64,000 nucleotides of DNA from assembly GCA_001466705.2 (NCBI GenBank), contig LATX02000211.1, positions 558,001 to 622,000 of the forward strand, in the 5' to 3' direction. Source of the DNA: Moniliophthora roreri. Taxonomy: Eukaryota > Basidiomycota > Agaricomycetes > Agaricales > Marasmiaceae. Numbering within the stretch: the stretch's first letter is position 1; each line of letters opens with the position of its first letter. A model generated the notes under the pieces. That model was not told the origin of the DNA. It saw only the letters and a list, made by a program, of their open reading frames with translations, and did no database searches. Below, piece by piece: positions 23,208 through 36,041 of this stretch. A program made the position numbers and the translations under genes.

Positions 23208-24235
23208 TTTATGAAAGAATTGACCAGGACAATTACCATGCGAGGTCCAATCAAAGATTATTGTGTTACATGTTTCTCCCTCTTCCTCCTCCATGTACGG
23301 CTTTTTTCAGTTTCGCATTCTTCATTTCTGTCTCATTTATAACCCAGGATACGAAGGACATCATGCATGTGGCGACGGTTTGGACCCAATAGTAAGCACG
23401 GGCTTTCAATCTCTTTCCGACGTCTGACAGGTTTTCAAACTAGGACGGGCCCAGATGAAGCACGGAATCACGGTGCATTGGCGGGCTGACACTAATGCCT
23501 TGATATATTGATTCTGCTTTACACATGTATGTCTTATTATACGATGCTACACAAACAATTAGTAGTGTATAAGAATGCTAACGCTACAAAAAAAAAAACA
23601 GAGGAGTGAATATAGGTAATTATAAGAGTAAAGGTCCTTGAGGGATTACCGGCGCCACAGAGAGGAAGGAGTGGAAGGTTGTATAAATCAGAAAGAAGGG
23701 GAGGAGAATGAATGCTTTCAGGAGCACATTGTGAGTATGGTCTACAAATTGGGAATAAATTTCGTAGATGGCGTGGAATTCGGCGTGTGCCTTTTGCGTG
23801 CATGGCGAAAAAGCTGGAGCGGAAATGCATTCGCTCCTCCCAAAGGAGAGGCCTGGGGTGAATCCTCTGTGTTCTCTTTCTGGCTGTGGTGCCATTTCTG
23901 CTTATATTTAACGGTCAATATGCAATATAACGAAAAGTCTTGAAGCATTGAGCTGCACCTTTCGGCCCTTGTGTTCCACGAGATGCCAAGGGTCCTAATG
24001 TGGGAGGTTAGCAATACAGTAGCATGGAATGGATGTATGTTTACCGGTACCGGTATGGATGGATTCAGAGGTGATTGGGCAACTTGAATACCCGAATCAC
24101 GTCGGCTTGGAGTCGACATCTTGCTGGGCGAAGACTTACTCTGTGAAACCGTAACCACGTGTTAAAAACTGAAAAGTAGGATTATCTGACCAGGACGTAC
24201 ACTGATATACGATTTTAAAGATTTCTGGAAGTTTG
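23208..24235. other. No confident gene; weak minus-strand coding signal
   Basis: Minus-strand frames at 24158-23742 (begins MSTPSRRDSGIQVAQ) and 23895-23620 (a hydrophobic stretch VLLKAFILLPFFLIY) could be exons of a small membrane protein, with a possible intron at about 24045-23995. No family was recognised and the chain is not certain. A run of 11 A is at 23589. Confidence 0.3.
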
Positions 24236-25122
24236 TCAGATCGCTTGAAACGGGATTGATGTGGAATGTGAACACACTCTTGTCATATGATAGTAAGTCT
24301 TTATGAATTCATCTCTTCTCCCAGGTACCAGTATCTCTTTCAACCATGCGATACGCAGATCCTCTATGATGTCGTTTAGGATATCGATCTTCTCGCTACT
24401 GAAGCGGAATGGAATCCTATTTCCAGACTGATCAGTCGCGTGTGAGCACCAACGACGACTCAAATTCTCCGGTTTCAACTTGATTGGGACTGCGAGAATA
24501 TATTGGGGGTCTTCACACACCCACCGGGGTTCACTATCCAAAGAGTACTGCGTATTAATTACCTGGTCGCTTTTGGTGACAACCTGCACAAGGAATCTTT
24601 GCAGGAGGTTCTCCAACTTCTTGAAACGCTGTCCATTGAATGTGGCCATCGCACAAGCATCGTATTCTTGAGAGGATTTTGACTGCCCGATTATGATAAT
24701 TGGCCGGGGACCTTTTCTGTCGATCACAGTGACAGGGCCCTTGGATGAGATCCCTAAGAGATTGGCCAACACAGTGTGCACAGAGACCTCTGCAGCGAAG
24801 CATTCGCCTATGGAGGGAGAGAAAAATTGAGAGAAGGAAGCAAGAGAGTTAGAATAAGACATGATGAGGCATACGGAAAGGGTATGTGGCTGACCAGCAG
24901 ACGTTCTTGAACCAGGGACGAAAGGATTTCACAGTAAGACTTTATATCCCCGAGTACTGTAAAGACTGCCACTGCCACGGAGGTTCCGCTCCATCTAGAA
25001 ACTTGCAATGAGATAAGTGCACTAGAAACAGCAGGCGGCGAATTGGGCTCGATGAAGGGAACAATGAGAAGGTCAGGCGTGGGAACTGTAGACTCGGATC
25101 GCAGTCTTTCCTCCATGGTCAA
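24236..25122 (-). CDS. Unrecognised protein, two exons
   Basis: Exon 1 starts at ATG 25122 (MTMEERLRSESTVPTPDLLIVPF) and exon 2 runs from about 24811 to the stop at 24236 (body with ANLLGISSKGPVTVIDRK, DPQYILAVPIKL, IDILNDIIEDLRIAWLKEI). The acceptor at 'ccatag' is good, but the only donor that keeps phase is a weak GTCTGC, so exon 1 might end elsewhere or the gene might start at ATG 24862 (208 aa). I do not recognise the family. It is divergent from the gene at 25252 with only 129 bp between start codons, so a shared promoter is likely. Confidence 0.55.
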
Positions 25123-25251
25123 GATTCAAGACTGCCGTTACCGGCCATTGTTCCCTCCTCTTTGTGGTCTTCTGGGTGGCCATGTACACGAGGACTTATA
25201 AAGAGGGGCGCGAGATATACTCCACCACACTCGCTGCATTCCCCACAGACA
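25123..25251. promoter_or_regulatory. Divergent promoter with TATA box for the plus-strand gene
   Basis: A 'cttataaagagg' TATA-like element at 25196-25207 lies about 45-55 bp upstream of ATG 25252. It argues for that start over an in-frame ATG at 25162, which would lie upstream of the TATA box. Confidence 0.6.
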
Positions 25252-26516
25252 ATGGCTTGGCTCCCAACTCAAAACTCTATCGTTGTTCTTCAACTCGACC
25301 CCGTCGGATCAGTCGCGCATTTCGAAAACCCAGAACTCACTGCTGCTTGCGCCAATATGCAGACGAAGAAATATGTTGCCTTAGTTGACACGGTACGTCG
25401 CAGAAATTTCAGAGTTCAGTTTTGCCTAGATAACATCTAATGTTGCAGATCTTCGGCTTCTTTCTGCCTCAAAATCCCTACCACTCGTACAAGTTCCAAC
25501 TTTTCTTCCAGGGAGTCTGCCCAGAGAATAAAGATACTGGTATTCGGCCCGAAATGTCTATTCCTATAATCCCAAACCCCGGTTCTCCTTTCCATCAGGC
25601 ATCAGGTCGCCAACCACTGAAGTTCAGCCAATCCCTTCCATGGCAGGATTGTTACATCTCTGCTGTCCACTCCGCCTATGTTCGCTGTCGGACCACCCTG
25701 CTGGAGGTGGAGCCTCCTACTCTCATCACGGTCAGCGTCAAAGAAAAGTCGAAGGTGCGGCCACTAATGCGCGAGGACGCCGAAAAACATGCCGCCCAAC
25801 TTCAGGCATCATTAGAGGTCCAAAAAGGACAGGATGTCTATGAACAGAGGGGCGAGGTCAACTGGCTCAGCGACGATGAGAGTGATTATGATGGAAGCGT
25901 GTCTTGTTCGTTCACAGATACTCAGCGATCAAGCTCTATTCAACAATCGGCACATGTCGAGGACGTTCAAGGTGATGCTGCATCTTGGGACAGTGATGAC
26001 AGCAGCTCGCAGTACTGCTATGAACACGAAGCCATTCATGATGAAGAGTCGGGTGTTGATATCCAGTGCCAGTTCGATGAACCCGTTTGCAATGTTTCCT
26101 TTGATCTTTCCGAAGCTAACCTTGTCAACGATCCCGATGATTACTTCAAAGAAGTAGAAACCCTGAAAAGGTAAGTCTTCTTTGGGATCTTGCGATAGCC
26201 GCCTCTCATATGTCGGATTAGATTAGTGCTTCAATTTGAGGAAGGACGCACCGAACGCCTCATTGAACGTGCGCGTCAAGTCGATGACAATTACTTCGGA
26301 AATCTACCTGGCGCCCAACCTTGTCAGTCTGCTCATAGTTCACGAACATCTGTAGGACCATTGCTAATATACTCAACCATAGGCCCCCCATCTGCAAGTA
26401 GGGAACATGAAAAAGGATTTACGAAGCCGAAATCCCTTGCTACAGGCTTTCGATCATTTGTTGAAAAGTGGCGCGCACTGGTCCGTAGGGTTGTCACGCA
26501 CTTGAAAAGGTGTTGA
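25252..26516 (+). CDS. Unrecognised acidic protein
   Basis: Exons 25252-25392, 25449-26170 and 26222-26516 join in frame. The N-terminal part (MAWLPTQNSIVVLQLDPVGS ... DTIFGFFLPQNPYHSYKFQL) looks like a folded domain of about 150 residues. It is followed by a long acidic, Ser/Asp-rich region (residues ~190-290) and a basic C-terminus (FRSFVEKWRALVRRVVTHLKR). Inside exon 3, 'gtcagtctgctc...caaccatag' (about 26322-26381) is a 60-bp GT-AG segment in frame without a stop, so it could be spliced or retained. No domain was recognised. Start chosen by the TATA position. Confidence 0.65.
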
Positions 26517-26732
26517 ATCATGTACTTTCAAGCTCCTATATGTACAAGTAAACACACAATAATTATCTATGCACGTTTAATGTAAACTGGACGGACACGA
26601 CACTGTAATCAAAGGAAGTCCCGAAACCGCGTCGCGTCGGTGGCACGCACTTCTTTTACCAACATCAACGACTTTTTCAGTGTCGCAATCCTTCATCATC
26701 ACCCAGGACACGAAAGCTCTTACGCATCATCG

Positions 26733-28849
26733 ATGGGCTCCCACAAGTGTACTTGTCACTTACGTGGACAAAATTCGAAGGTTGCGGAGGTGTGTGTTCA
26801 GAAAATCGTTCTCCGATGTAGCTGAAAACTCTTTTTCTCTTGATGTTGTACTCTATAGGCTCGGTTGAAGCATCTCAAGTCATCTGTTCTAGCAGGTTCT
26901 CGGAGTGCTTTGCAAGACATTGAAAAGATGATATCAGAAAATCCACGAATCGTTCCTGAGGTACTTCCAGCGATTCTGCACCATCTCCCAGCTCCAGTTC
27001 CCGACTTTTCGGCCATGGACATTCCACAAAAAGCCTCAATTATCGGTCTCGCACAATCTGCATTAGTCGCTCTCGGGGAGGCGCTTATTTGGGACCATTT
27101 TCATACCCAGTCTGTCGTTGACGAAATTCACCAGTCCTGGCCGCGCATTTGGCGCTGGATCGTCTTCCTCTTCGACTCTTATCTCAACCCTGAATCCGAT
27201 CTCTACTCATCCTCCGTACCAATCGACGATATGGTCGACCATCCTGTTACGATTCACTACGCCATCTCAAAGATCATTTTCGCATTCACCAATTCGAAGG
27301 TGACTGGTATCCCCATCCTGATGGGAACCAAAGGCGTAGTTTCACTCATGATCGAAAACTTCTTAATCGCCGCAGGCGGACTTTCCTACGTACTTGTGGA
27401 CGGAGTAATACCTGAATCAGACGCTTTCGCATTCAGCATGTCAACTATGTATGACCTACTACGTTCTCCGGGTGACGCCGTTCTCCAGCAAATGACAAAG
27501 AGGCTATCGGCACATGGGGCTCAGCGATTTGGTGTTGGTATAGTAGCCCGAGTTATCTTTGCTATTCGAAATCCAGCAAAATCCAGCAAAATCCAGGACC
27601 TTTCACTATATCGCATATTTCGAGTTATGGGGCTTTTCGCCATATGCTCTGCCGTATTCAACGCCTCGCTCGTTGATTCCCAATCAGTTTATTGGATCTG
27701 CATTGCCATTCGCGGGCTGGTTTCAAACACGCGGGATGCGATATCAGCAGACACTATGCACGCTTTGGAGGCAGGGTGCTCGTATCTCTGGCATACCTTG
27801 GAATGCTTTGGGCATCAAGTGGCCACAGAAGCGCTGAAATCAGGATTACTGAAATCTATCTTGAAGTCTACGCGATTCTTGGATTATACGCATTTGATTG
27901 ATGCTCAAGACTCCGATGACGACACGGAAGGGACTGGAACACTCTTGGAATTGTACATCAAGCTCCTGCGGGGCATTGGATCTTACACCGTGTATGGTTC
28001 TGTTTGCGGTGTAGCGATGAAGGCTTTGTCCCGTGCAAGCGGGTTGGAGCCTCCACCAGGATTAGCCAAACAATTTACAGAATTTGTCACCGAAATGGAA
28101 GCAAGGGCCAAGACCAAGCTCAAACGTGACGCCAGTGCAATTGGCATCTGCTGGAGCAGCGAGGTGAGGGATGTCATCAGATTTCTCGGAAACTTGCGCT
28201 GACTTCTGTTTTGACTCTACTTGTAGTGCCCCTACCTCAAGAAATATTCCAGTGGCCGCACGAAAGGCGAACGGATTCCAAGTTTTCGCTGCACTGGATG
28301 TGACGAAAGGTATTACTGCTCCAAAGAATGCCAGAAATACGACTGGAAATATGGCAACCATCGAAAGACGTGCAGGCAGGTAAAACTGTCAAAGGAGGAG
28401 GACGCGCGGTATTGTGAGTCATTACGATGTTTTTCCAGCAAGGCCAAGCTGCTAAACGTTCCATAACGCCAGATATCGCACCGAGGCCCGATATTCGCGA
28501 CCTTCTTTTCTTCAGTTCCATGATCGTTGAATCCTTCGAGGACGTTCGCTACTGGTTAGCCGTGGGATTGGTAACCGAAAGCCGTCGTATAGATAACCCA
28601 GACGTCCAACCAGACGAACCACTTGTGGCATTATTGGACTACCAGAAGTTTCCGCACGACGTAGAACCAATCACGATCCGCAAAGCCAAAGATTTGAAAA
28701 GGAACTACCCTTGGGATAGGTTGGTCGCGAAGTGGAGGAATAGCCGTCAGAATTTTATGCCAATTTTGACGATCGCACCATGTCCGGAAAGGCCCTTCTG
28801 TAACGTTTGGACATTCCCACCAAACTCGATAGATGACATCAACGACTAA
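26733..28849 (+). CDS. MYND-type zinc finger protein
   Basis: Four exons (26733-26789, 26859-28163, 28227-28413, 28473-28849) join to 641 aa, all in phase. Residues ~20-450 form a long helical region without an obvious motif. Near residue 475 is a MYND finger: CTGCDERYYCSKECQKYDW followed by KYGNHRKTC, with the Cys/His spacing C-x2-C-x5-Y-C-x3-C and H-x3-C. A ~130-residue tail follows. MYND fingers bind proline-rich partner proteins rather than DNA; mushroom genomes carry many such proteins of unknown role. The small first exon (19 aa, MGSHKCTCHLRG) gives an in-frame start; without it, translation would start at ATG 26865. Confidence 0.88.
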
Positions 28850-28990
28850 CTTCTCCATTCATGTTATTGCAAATACCGTTCTTGCTACGATTAGACTATA
28901 ATGAGTAGTCGAATACGGGGTCTGTCAAGGCTCTGTATATTGTTCCACGTTCCCATCGAGTATAGGCACATTGAACAAGCAAAATAATGA

Positions 28991-31725
28991 TTACAGCTTC
29001 GCTCTTGCAGATGATCCCACAACGTTCTCAATGTCCTTGTACTTGTAATACAGTTGCAGCGATTCCGGGTTTGCTACAGTTCCGCTTGGCTTCATCGTAG
29101 AACCCGAGACGATTTGTTTGATCGCAATTTCAATCTTTTTCCCATTGACCGTATACTGGATGCGAGAAGGGCATGGAATCAGAACGAGTGACAAAACGAT
29201 AGTTGCGTTCTACCCACGGGTATATCCTCGACTTGGAATATGTACTCGGGAACATGCCTTGCACTGAGTGCGTTCTTGATCGCACTCCGTATCTCGTTCT
29301 CGAGAGATTTCGTGAGAGAATGACCAGGTCGCATCTTGACGAAGAGAAGAACTCGTTCATGTTTGTCTTGTGGACGTCGTTGGCCAATGCATATCGTATC
29401 GTCGATTCCTCCTTTGGTGAACTTTTCGAGCACGGAATAGATCTCCCCAGAACCGAAACGAACTCCGCTTGGGTTTAGTACACCATCGCTGGTGGGAAGA
29501 TTAGCGTTATGACGGAGAGACAGAGGTCATAGAACGTGCCTCCGACCGAGAATCATTACACCTTTCGTTTCAGGATTGACTATCAAGAAATCGCCATGTT
29601 GATATATCCCTGTACGGCCAAACGGTAAGATATCAAGTTCTACGAATCCACACAATTTTCCTCACCTGGATAGTGACTAAAGTATGTCTCGCGCAGCTTC
29701 TGCCCATCCGGTGTATCCCCCCATAACTTGGGCAGAGACGGATGGGGTCGAGTGACTACCAGTTCGCCTGGCTCGCTCTTCTCTTCAACATTATTGCCGT
29801 CTGGATCAAACACCTCCACTTTCATTCCCAGAGCTTTGTATTGTGTCTCTAACGATTACTGCTTAGCAGAAGTATCAAAGCAGGGACGAGTCAACTCACC
29901 CCCGGTATACACGGGAAGAGTAGGTGCTCCGGAAACCACTACCAGATGACCATGTCAGTCAGAAGTAGCGACCACGTAAAAGGTATCGGAACGTACGAGA
30001 GCAGAAGATATCCGTTCCACCAGAAGTCGATATCAGGAAGATTTTGCGACCAAAAGCATTGAATGTAAACTCGAACATTGGTGGAGTCAGCACGGCACCA
30101 GTCACACTGACCGTACGCAATGACGTAAAGGGAGCCACCTCTACTACGGATCGACGTTAGCATACAGCATTCAAAAGGTAGATAGCTCAAAGACACTTAC
30201 AGGGGTTGATGCCCTGACCCTGCACCTCTGCCATGAACCGCGGACTCGTACCGAAAAAATTGGCGCTGATAGAAAGATTGTAAGTACGTTGGACAGCAAG
30301 GCAAGATGGTGCTCTCACTCTTGATCACTGACGAACTTGAGGTAGGTCTTGATGTTAGGATAGAACGGAGAGCCATCGTACAAGACAAGGCGAGCGCCAA
30401 CCGACAACACGGTCAGCATGTAAGTCCAAAGGAGCCAGCCGGTCTGTCGCATTCTCTCAGTGATCGAGCGATGATCGTTGCGGACGAGACGTACCGTGGT
30501 GTACTGAAAATGAACTTCTTCTTGCCGGAGATCTTTGGAAAGCATTGTGTCTTTCTTTGACTGTAATAGAGCACCCTATAAGACCAAACAAGTCTGCTTC
30601 GTGAGGTTATTGACAAGAGTGGTTGAGCGACGAACGCCAGCAGAGTGAACGATGCATTTTGGAGGACCCGAGGTTCCAGAGCTGTATAGGATGTACACGG
30701 GGTGATTGAAAGGAAGTTGTTCAAATTTGAGCTCGCTATTATCGCCCGTAGCTAGAAACTCTGGGAGAGTGATGCTAAACTACGTCAAATTTAAGAAAAG
30801 TTTCAAGTGGACAGTGGCACCTACGTATTCGGAACGTCTCTAAGAGTGACAATCTTGCCTGTGATGGAACTAGGTAGCAAAACGGCGCGCCGCAGACCAA
30901 TGTCGGAGAGAGACTTGATTACTGCGGAAACTTTCGGGAGTAAGTTGGTCTTCTTGCCGCCATATTGCGTTTCCGTCTCCGAGAATATGACCTTGGGTTG
31001 TATTTGACGATATCTGTCTAGGATACCCTTCATGAGCGTTAGCATACGAGTAACGTCGTTGCAGAAGAGAACCCACGTCTTGGCCCATATCCGTAGCGGT
31101 TCCGGAGAATATAGCACCTATACTGGTAGTGGCAAGGGCTATAGTCACGGCAACAATAGAATTAGTGATAATAGCGGCCACTCTGTCTCCCACTCCAACC
31201 CCGTTCGCCTTCATCGCCGAAGCCATTTCTTGAACTTTGAGCCTCAATTCCCGATACGAGCATTCTTCAATTTTTCCTTGTTCTCCTCCGGCTGTTATGG
31301 CGACTCCATCATCGTTCCTCCAGAGTAAGTTTTCAGCATAATTAAGACGTGCACCAGGAAACCATTCGGGGACCTCCGGAATAGTGCCGGGAGTCATGAT
31401 CTGTGAATCAAGCATTCAGAATAAGTTGGGGGGAAGAAAGTCGATGAAGGACGTACCTTCTCAGGTGGAACTGAATATATTATACGAAGATACTTCCATA
31501 GGTCGACCCAGAAATCATAATTTTCGATCGAGTACTTGTAAATGTCATGCCAGTCCTCTGAAATGGAATAAGAACAATTATGAATACTGAAGAACACAGC
31601 GCGCACTCACTGAGGTTCAATCCTCTCGACCGGTTGACCATTTTCCGAAATCCTTCCACATTGGTGTACTGGGGATATTCAGGTTTCCACAGCAATTTCG
31701 AATGTTCAAAGTAAGAGGTGCTCAT
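28991..31725 (-). CDS. Acetoacetyl-CoA synthetase, copy 1
   Basis: Acyl/AMP-forming ligase that activates acetoacetate to acetoacetyl-CoA with ATP in the cytosol. The many-exon gene shows the family in order: N-terminal [16 protein letters not shown], the block [19 protein letters not shown], the ATP-binding P-loop [58 protein letters not shown] with [18 protein letters not shown], and near the C-terminus [18 protein letters not shown], which holds the catalytic Lys. The final exon ends at TAA 28991. I saw no stop or frame break that splicing does not remove. A second copy on the same strand at 36042-38768 has the same motif order, so this is a dispersed-tandem duplication. Confidence 0.92.
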
Positions 31726-32046
31726 CGTCGTGGTAAGCGAGAAAGTGTGCCCTGAGAGCTTGGTTCATGTCCTTGAATTGTAGCAGTTCTCATGACGTGT
31801 CGCAGGCAATCAGATGATGAGAAATAGAGGGAAAATCATGCCAAAATTATAACGGATGATGAGTTACGATACGGAAGGCCGCCGTTGTTTGCGAAGGTGG
31901 TGGTCAAGGCAGATCAGCGCTGAGCGCACCCTCAAGTTTCTGACTGAATTGTATCTTATTTGCAAGGATGCGTTCTCAAAGCTCAGAAGACATGGATATA
32001 GCACTTTGAGGCGTATACGTGTGTCAAAAATGTTACTGCAATGGAA
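31726..32046. other. Intergenic region between acetoacetyl-CoA synthetase 1 and the F-box gene
   Basis: About 320 bp; serves as promoter of the synthetase (minus strand) and 3' flank of the F-box gene. No motif was fixed. Confidence 0.4.
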
Positions 32047-33433
32047 TTACGCCTCAGGCTCTATGTCAGAGAACTCGAATGTCAACTTCAGCCCACTCTT
32101 TTGGAGATCCTCAAGGCACGAACGATGATAAACATCGAGGTCCCTGGCCGCACACTTGAGGTCGAGAATCCGCAACCGTTTCCACCCCGTCACGCCCCCC
32201 TTCCAATTCTCCTGTAGGCACCTTGATTTGACCATGGTGAGAAGGCGTTCTTTGCCGAATCTGTGCCCTTCAAAATCGAGTGTGAGATCGGCTAGAATCG
32301 GCAATAACATGGAATCCTCGTATCGCTGTGACTGATCTTTGTGAGGGAATGTGAGTCGGTTAAGGAAAGACGCGTCGATAATTGGATCCAAGCCGTAAAA
32401 CGAATATGGATTCTGGATGAGGAGGGTTTCTATGGATGGTACCAATGTCAACATCTCGGTGAAACGGCACCCTTCCATGCTATACCCTGAGACCTTCAGG
32501 GTGGTAGGAGGCGGTCGCGATCGTGTTAGAAACTGACGAAAGTCTGCATCGGGGAAGAGGATGGATCCTCCGGAAAGAATGAGGTGTTGGAGGCGAGGTA
32601 ATGTGAGGATTTGGAAGAACACGTTAACGTCATGGCATAGTCCGATCCCTTTGAGTGAATCCAGAGACGTAGTGATATGCAAGTGAGGCTCAAGTGGTAT
32701 CAACTCGTCGTTCTCATCTTGAGAGAAAGAGTGCCTCGTAAGCCCATTGCATGACCGTAGGATGTTAAAGACGACGGAGATGTAACAGGGCCCCAATTTG
32801 AAATGGCTTAACCTTAACGATGTGAGGTCGAGACCTACATCCTCCACGCAGTCGAGCCGCAGAATCCGCAAGCGTGGACTGGGAATAGGGTAATCATGAA
32901 ATCCGGTCCATCTAAAGGGCCATGTTTTGACTTTCAGGCTTTCGAGTATAGGTAATGCATCAGGAAAGTCGAAAAGCCCTTCTGGATCAGGCATATGGAA
33001 GTCTGCTTGCTTCCATCGATGGGAATGCCTGAGAGCTTCTCTCACAAGCGGAACATGTATCCTTGACCGTGACCGGAAGGCACCCGGGAAGGAGATCGAT
33101 AAAAGCAATGGGTGGTTGATGGATTTTTCCAAGCAAAACTTTTCTTTCTCCTTCCCATCGTCCCAGCACGCTTTGAAAACAAGTGACAAAATTTCTGGTG
33201 GTAGGTGATGAATCGACGGTTTCACCATTGCTCGTAGTCCATGGATAGCTGATATCATTCGGTTCCTCCTCTCCAATTTCTTCATCAGCTCTTGCAATCT
33301 ATCGTCGAAGCACGCCAACTCTTCATCAGCTTCATCAAGTAGATTCCTAAGTTGGGGAAGTTCGCGTTCTGATGGGATATGATTCCCGGGATGCTGCGAG
33401 AGGCTCCTATCGTATCGGCGTGGACTGCTGGAA
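32047..33433 (-). CDS. F-box protein with N-terminal coiled coil
   Basis: The main exon is open to TGA/TAG-free length from about 33433 to the stop at 32047. It reads LPQLRNLLDEADEELACFDDR and LQELMKKLERRNRMISAI (a coiled-coil), then the F-box start IHHLPPEILSLVFKAC, and about 330 residues of leucine-rich-like repeats (LRILRLDCVEDVGLDLTSLR, LQHLILSGGSILF, LRILDLKC). The family (Agaricomycete F-box) recruits substrates to SCF ubiquitin ligases through the LRR-like part. ATG at 33318 is available, but the homologous coiled-coil extends upstream of it, so an upstream exon with the true start is likely; I could not resolve it. It lies between two acetoacetyl-CoA synthetases. Confidence 0.8.
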
Positions 33434-34299
33434 CTGCAAAATCATAACAACGTCGACAGTGTTCTGGAGGCTTGGTGGGTCTAATGTTGGCATTCGTGTA
33501 ATAACTTGCTTTTGACAGGGAAATCGTTCAAAGAGTGGGACCGGAGGAAAGGTCTGCTTGATGATGGGAGTTCTCGTGTGATTACCTAGGGCGTTTTCCG
33601 ACGATGTTACCGATTTTGACCGATTTTCGTTTGTTACATGGAAACAATGATAAAGGCAAAAAAACTGAATCAGGTTCCAAGTCAATTCCAAGTCAATTCC
33701 AAGTTCAAAGTCTTGCCATCCTCATCAAACGGTGGTTCTCTAACTTCTAGTTTTCTTGTCCTCCTCCTCGTTCCTTCCAGCACTCACAACCGTCGGTAGG
33801 CGACAATAGACGTCAATATATTCTCACTTACTGGCATTCATCCACGTCTATTGGCGTTCTTCGATGTTCTGGGGGAATGTCGATAATAGTCAGCTGGAGT
33901 CAGCGTACGTCATCGGATTTCTGACTGGGAGTACTCAGGCCTCAGGCTTCAGCCTTATACAGTTGCATCTAGGCCCGTAACTGTAACCGTCCTACTTATC
34001 TGTGATGGTGGCAAGCATCATAGAGGGAGCAGTTGCAGGTCTAGATTGCATCCTCATGGACTTCCCGCAGAGTGGATGAGGGTATCGCTGATAAGAAACT
34101 ACGTATATACATGTCATATTCATCATCAGTTACAGGTATCGTAAAAATATATATAGGAAGGCACGAACTCTCTGACAAGTAGCACGCATGAATTATGTAT
34201 GGGTTTCCTATTTCAAGGCAAATGTTCGAATGTCAACAAGAGCTAGTGGATAGTTCGCTGGAAGAGGAAGAATATTCAAATCTGCAAGTATGTCTCGAT
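33434..34299. other. Intergenic, with a small tandem repeat
   Basis: 33679-33711 carries a short tandem repeat of 'aagtcaattcc' (about three copies). Minus-strand frame 33407-33691 may hold the missing first exon of the F-box gene. Nothing else is seen. Confidence 0.4.
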
Positions 34300-35281
34300 T
34301 TAAAATGTCATGCTCACCGCTGCCAATGACCATTCCGTACATATTTTACGGAGGCGAGTATCCCTAGCTTTGACACATTCTCGACATGTAACACTCCGGG
34401 TTGCATCTAGGATGACATCTCTGATGGCTGCCGTTGACACACCTGCTCATGGTGACAGTGAGATTGTGAAAAGATACCCAAAAGTGAAGCTGCAACGCAC
34501 CGGCATTCGCGTTACATATGAGAGACGAAACGGCTCGGTTCCAATGACTTTTCAACACCTGCTGGTTATTGAAACCGCACCTTTTAGTTGGATTATGGAG
34601 GGATGGTTCCACAGCGAGTAAACTCGACAACTTGGATTTTCTCTCCTCGAGCAGTTCATATAATTTGCCAAGGTACGGGGACCCAATATGTTCTGCCATG
34701 AATGGGCTGATGGAGCTGAGATCAATCGTTAGGAGATGCGACGAAGCCGACACAGCTAGTTCGTGCATGTGGTGCCTAGCAGCCAAAGTATACACGTCGA
34801 GCGGGTAAATGGGAGCACAAGTGAGCATGTACGCGAACATCTTGGTCTGTGGATGGATTCGAGTTTTCGGATCGAGCCCGTAAAGTGGAAGAAGGCTGAT
34901 ACCATGGACGATAGCCTGAACATCCGCGTAGTTAGTTGGATTTTGCCAGTCAGAGTATGAGTTTTCGCTATCATAGGATATGTTGTAGACGACCTGGAGA
35001 ATTACCTGCAACTCCCTGGATTGGAGTTCCGCGAGGTAAACTACACGTCGTTCTGGAGGTTGAAGAGGAAAGATTCCGTTAAAGTTGTTTTTCGATACTT
35101 TGGAGAGCGTGGCTTCATCAACGTAGAACATAACGTTATCCGACGTGAGGAATGTGAGATCCGTAGGTGGTCTATCGCCCCCATAGGTAGGTCCAAACAT
35201 CCGTGACACTAGAGGCTGGGGGGATGTGGAGAAGTTCATGAGAGGAGGGACATTTATTGGGTCCGACTGCAACCAGCCCAT
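34300..35281 (-). CDS. BTB/POZ domain protein
   Basis: Two exons (35281-34501 and 34442-34300) with a 58-bp intron whose strong donor GTGCGT restores phase; the unspliced frame would instead give a Cys-rich but wrong tail. Residues ~33-70 form the BTB start (PTDLTFLTSDNVMFYVDEATLSKVS), the usual 'sDv.l.s.dg..f.vhk..L...S' pattern. The C-terminal half has MFAYMLTCAPIYPLDVYTLAARHHMHELAVSAS, and the tail has ATRSVTCRECVKARDTRL, a CxxC-containing tail seen in relatives. BTB proteins dimerise or act as Cul3 adaptors; this one's partner is unknown. Confidence 0.82.
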
Positions 35282-36041
35282 AGCGGGACCAGTATCCGAG
35301 AACTAGGCGCGATAACAAATTAGAAGTGTATCGACCGATACCGTTGTACACACATAGGGATTGGTTGTATCCTGGTTCGATGGGTAATCAAGCCCACACT
35401 GCTGGAAGCCATTGCTATATGTGAATGTTAGCGTAAGCGCGAAGTTCAAGGATACTTAACCTTGCTCACTATGAGGGACTCCAGTATGAGGTTGTTTCCA
35501 GCTCGAGGTCTGGAGAAGAAGAGGGCATAGGCCATCCCTCGAGGGGTGGGGATATATCGCCGGGGTATCCTTGCATGTTTCGAAGTTCAACGCAATTAGC
35601 ATTCGGGACACGTACATTTAAAGCAACGATGACAAGTTAGTAAAGATCACGACTACTCTTCCACGCCTCTACCACGCCTCTTCCACTACCACGCCTCTTC
35701 CACCCTGACATTGAAGATCCATCCGACCTCGGACTGGGTGTCGAATCTTGTTGGGCTTTCAGGAAAGGATAGTGAAGACATTCTGTGAGCCCGGGTGCTG
35801 ATACTAATATTCGGATGACTTAAGTCTTGAAGGTGGTTGTGGAAGTAGGGTGATCGAGGGTGATCGAAAGATGATCATGGGGCGACCATAGTGGGGGAAC
35901 TCTGCCGTGAACGTGTGAACGCCGATGTTCGGCAACATACCAGCGGCGATGTCCTTGATTCCGTTAACCCCATTCCTGTCAGAACTTCTCATGTTTAGAA
36001 AATGCTGTTCTGTATTGTAGTAGTAGTGTACATCTGGGCCC
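35282..36041. other. Intergenic, with a short direct repeat
   Basis: 35660-35704 contains three to four copies of 'ccacgcctctt' with small changes. No gene is recognised; this is 3' flank of the second acetoacetyl-CoA synthetase. Confidence 0.45.

Noticed and set aside
34310..34621. 103-codon plus-strand frame across the 3' end of the BTB gene
   Set aside because: It is antisense to well-supported BTB exons and has no family resemblance.
35655..35706. 'ccacgcctctt' repeats considered as a CRISPR-like or satellite array
   Set aside because: Only three or four copies, with no spacers; it is a small local tandem duplication.
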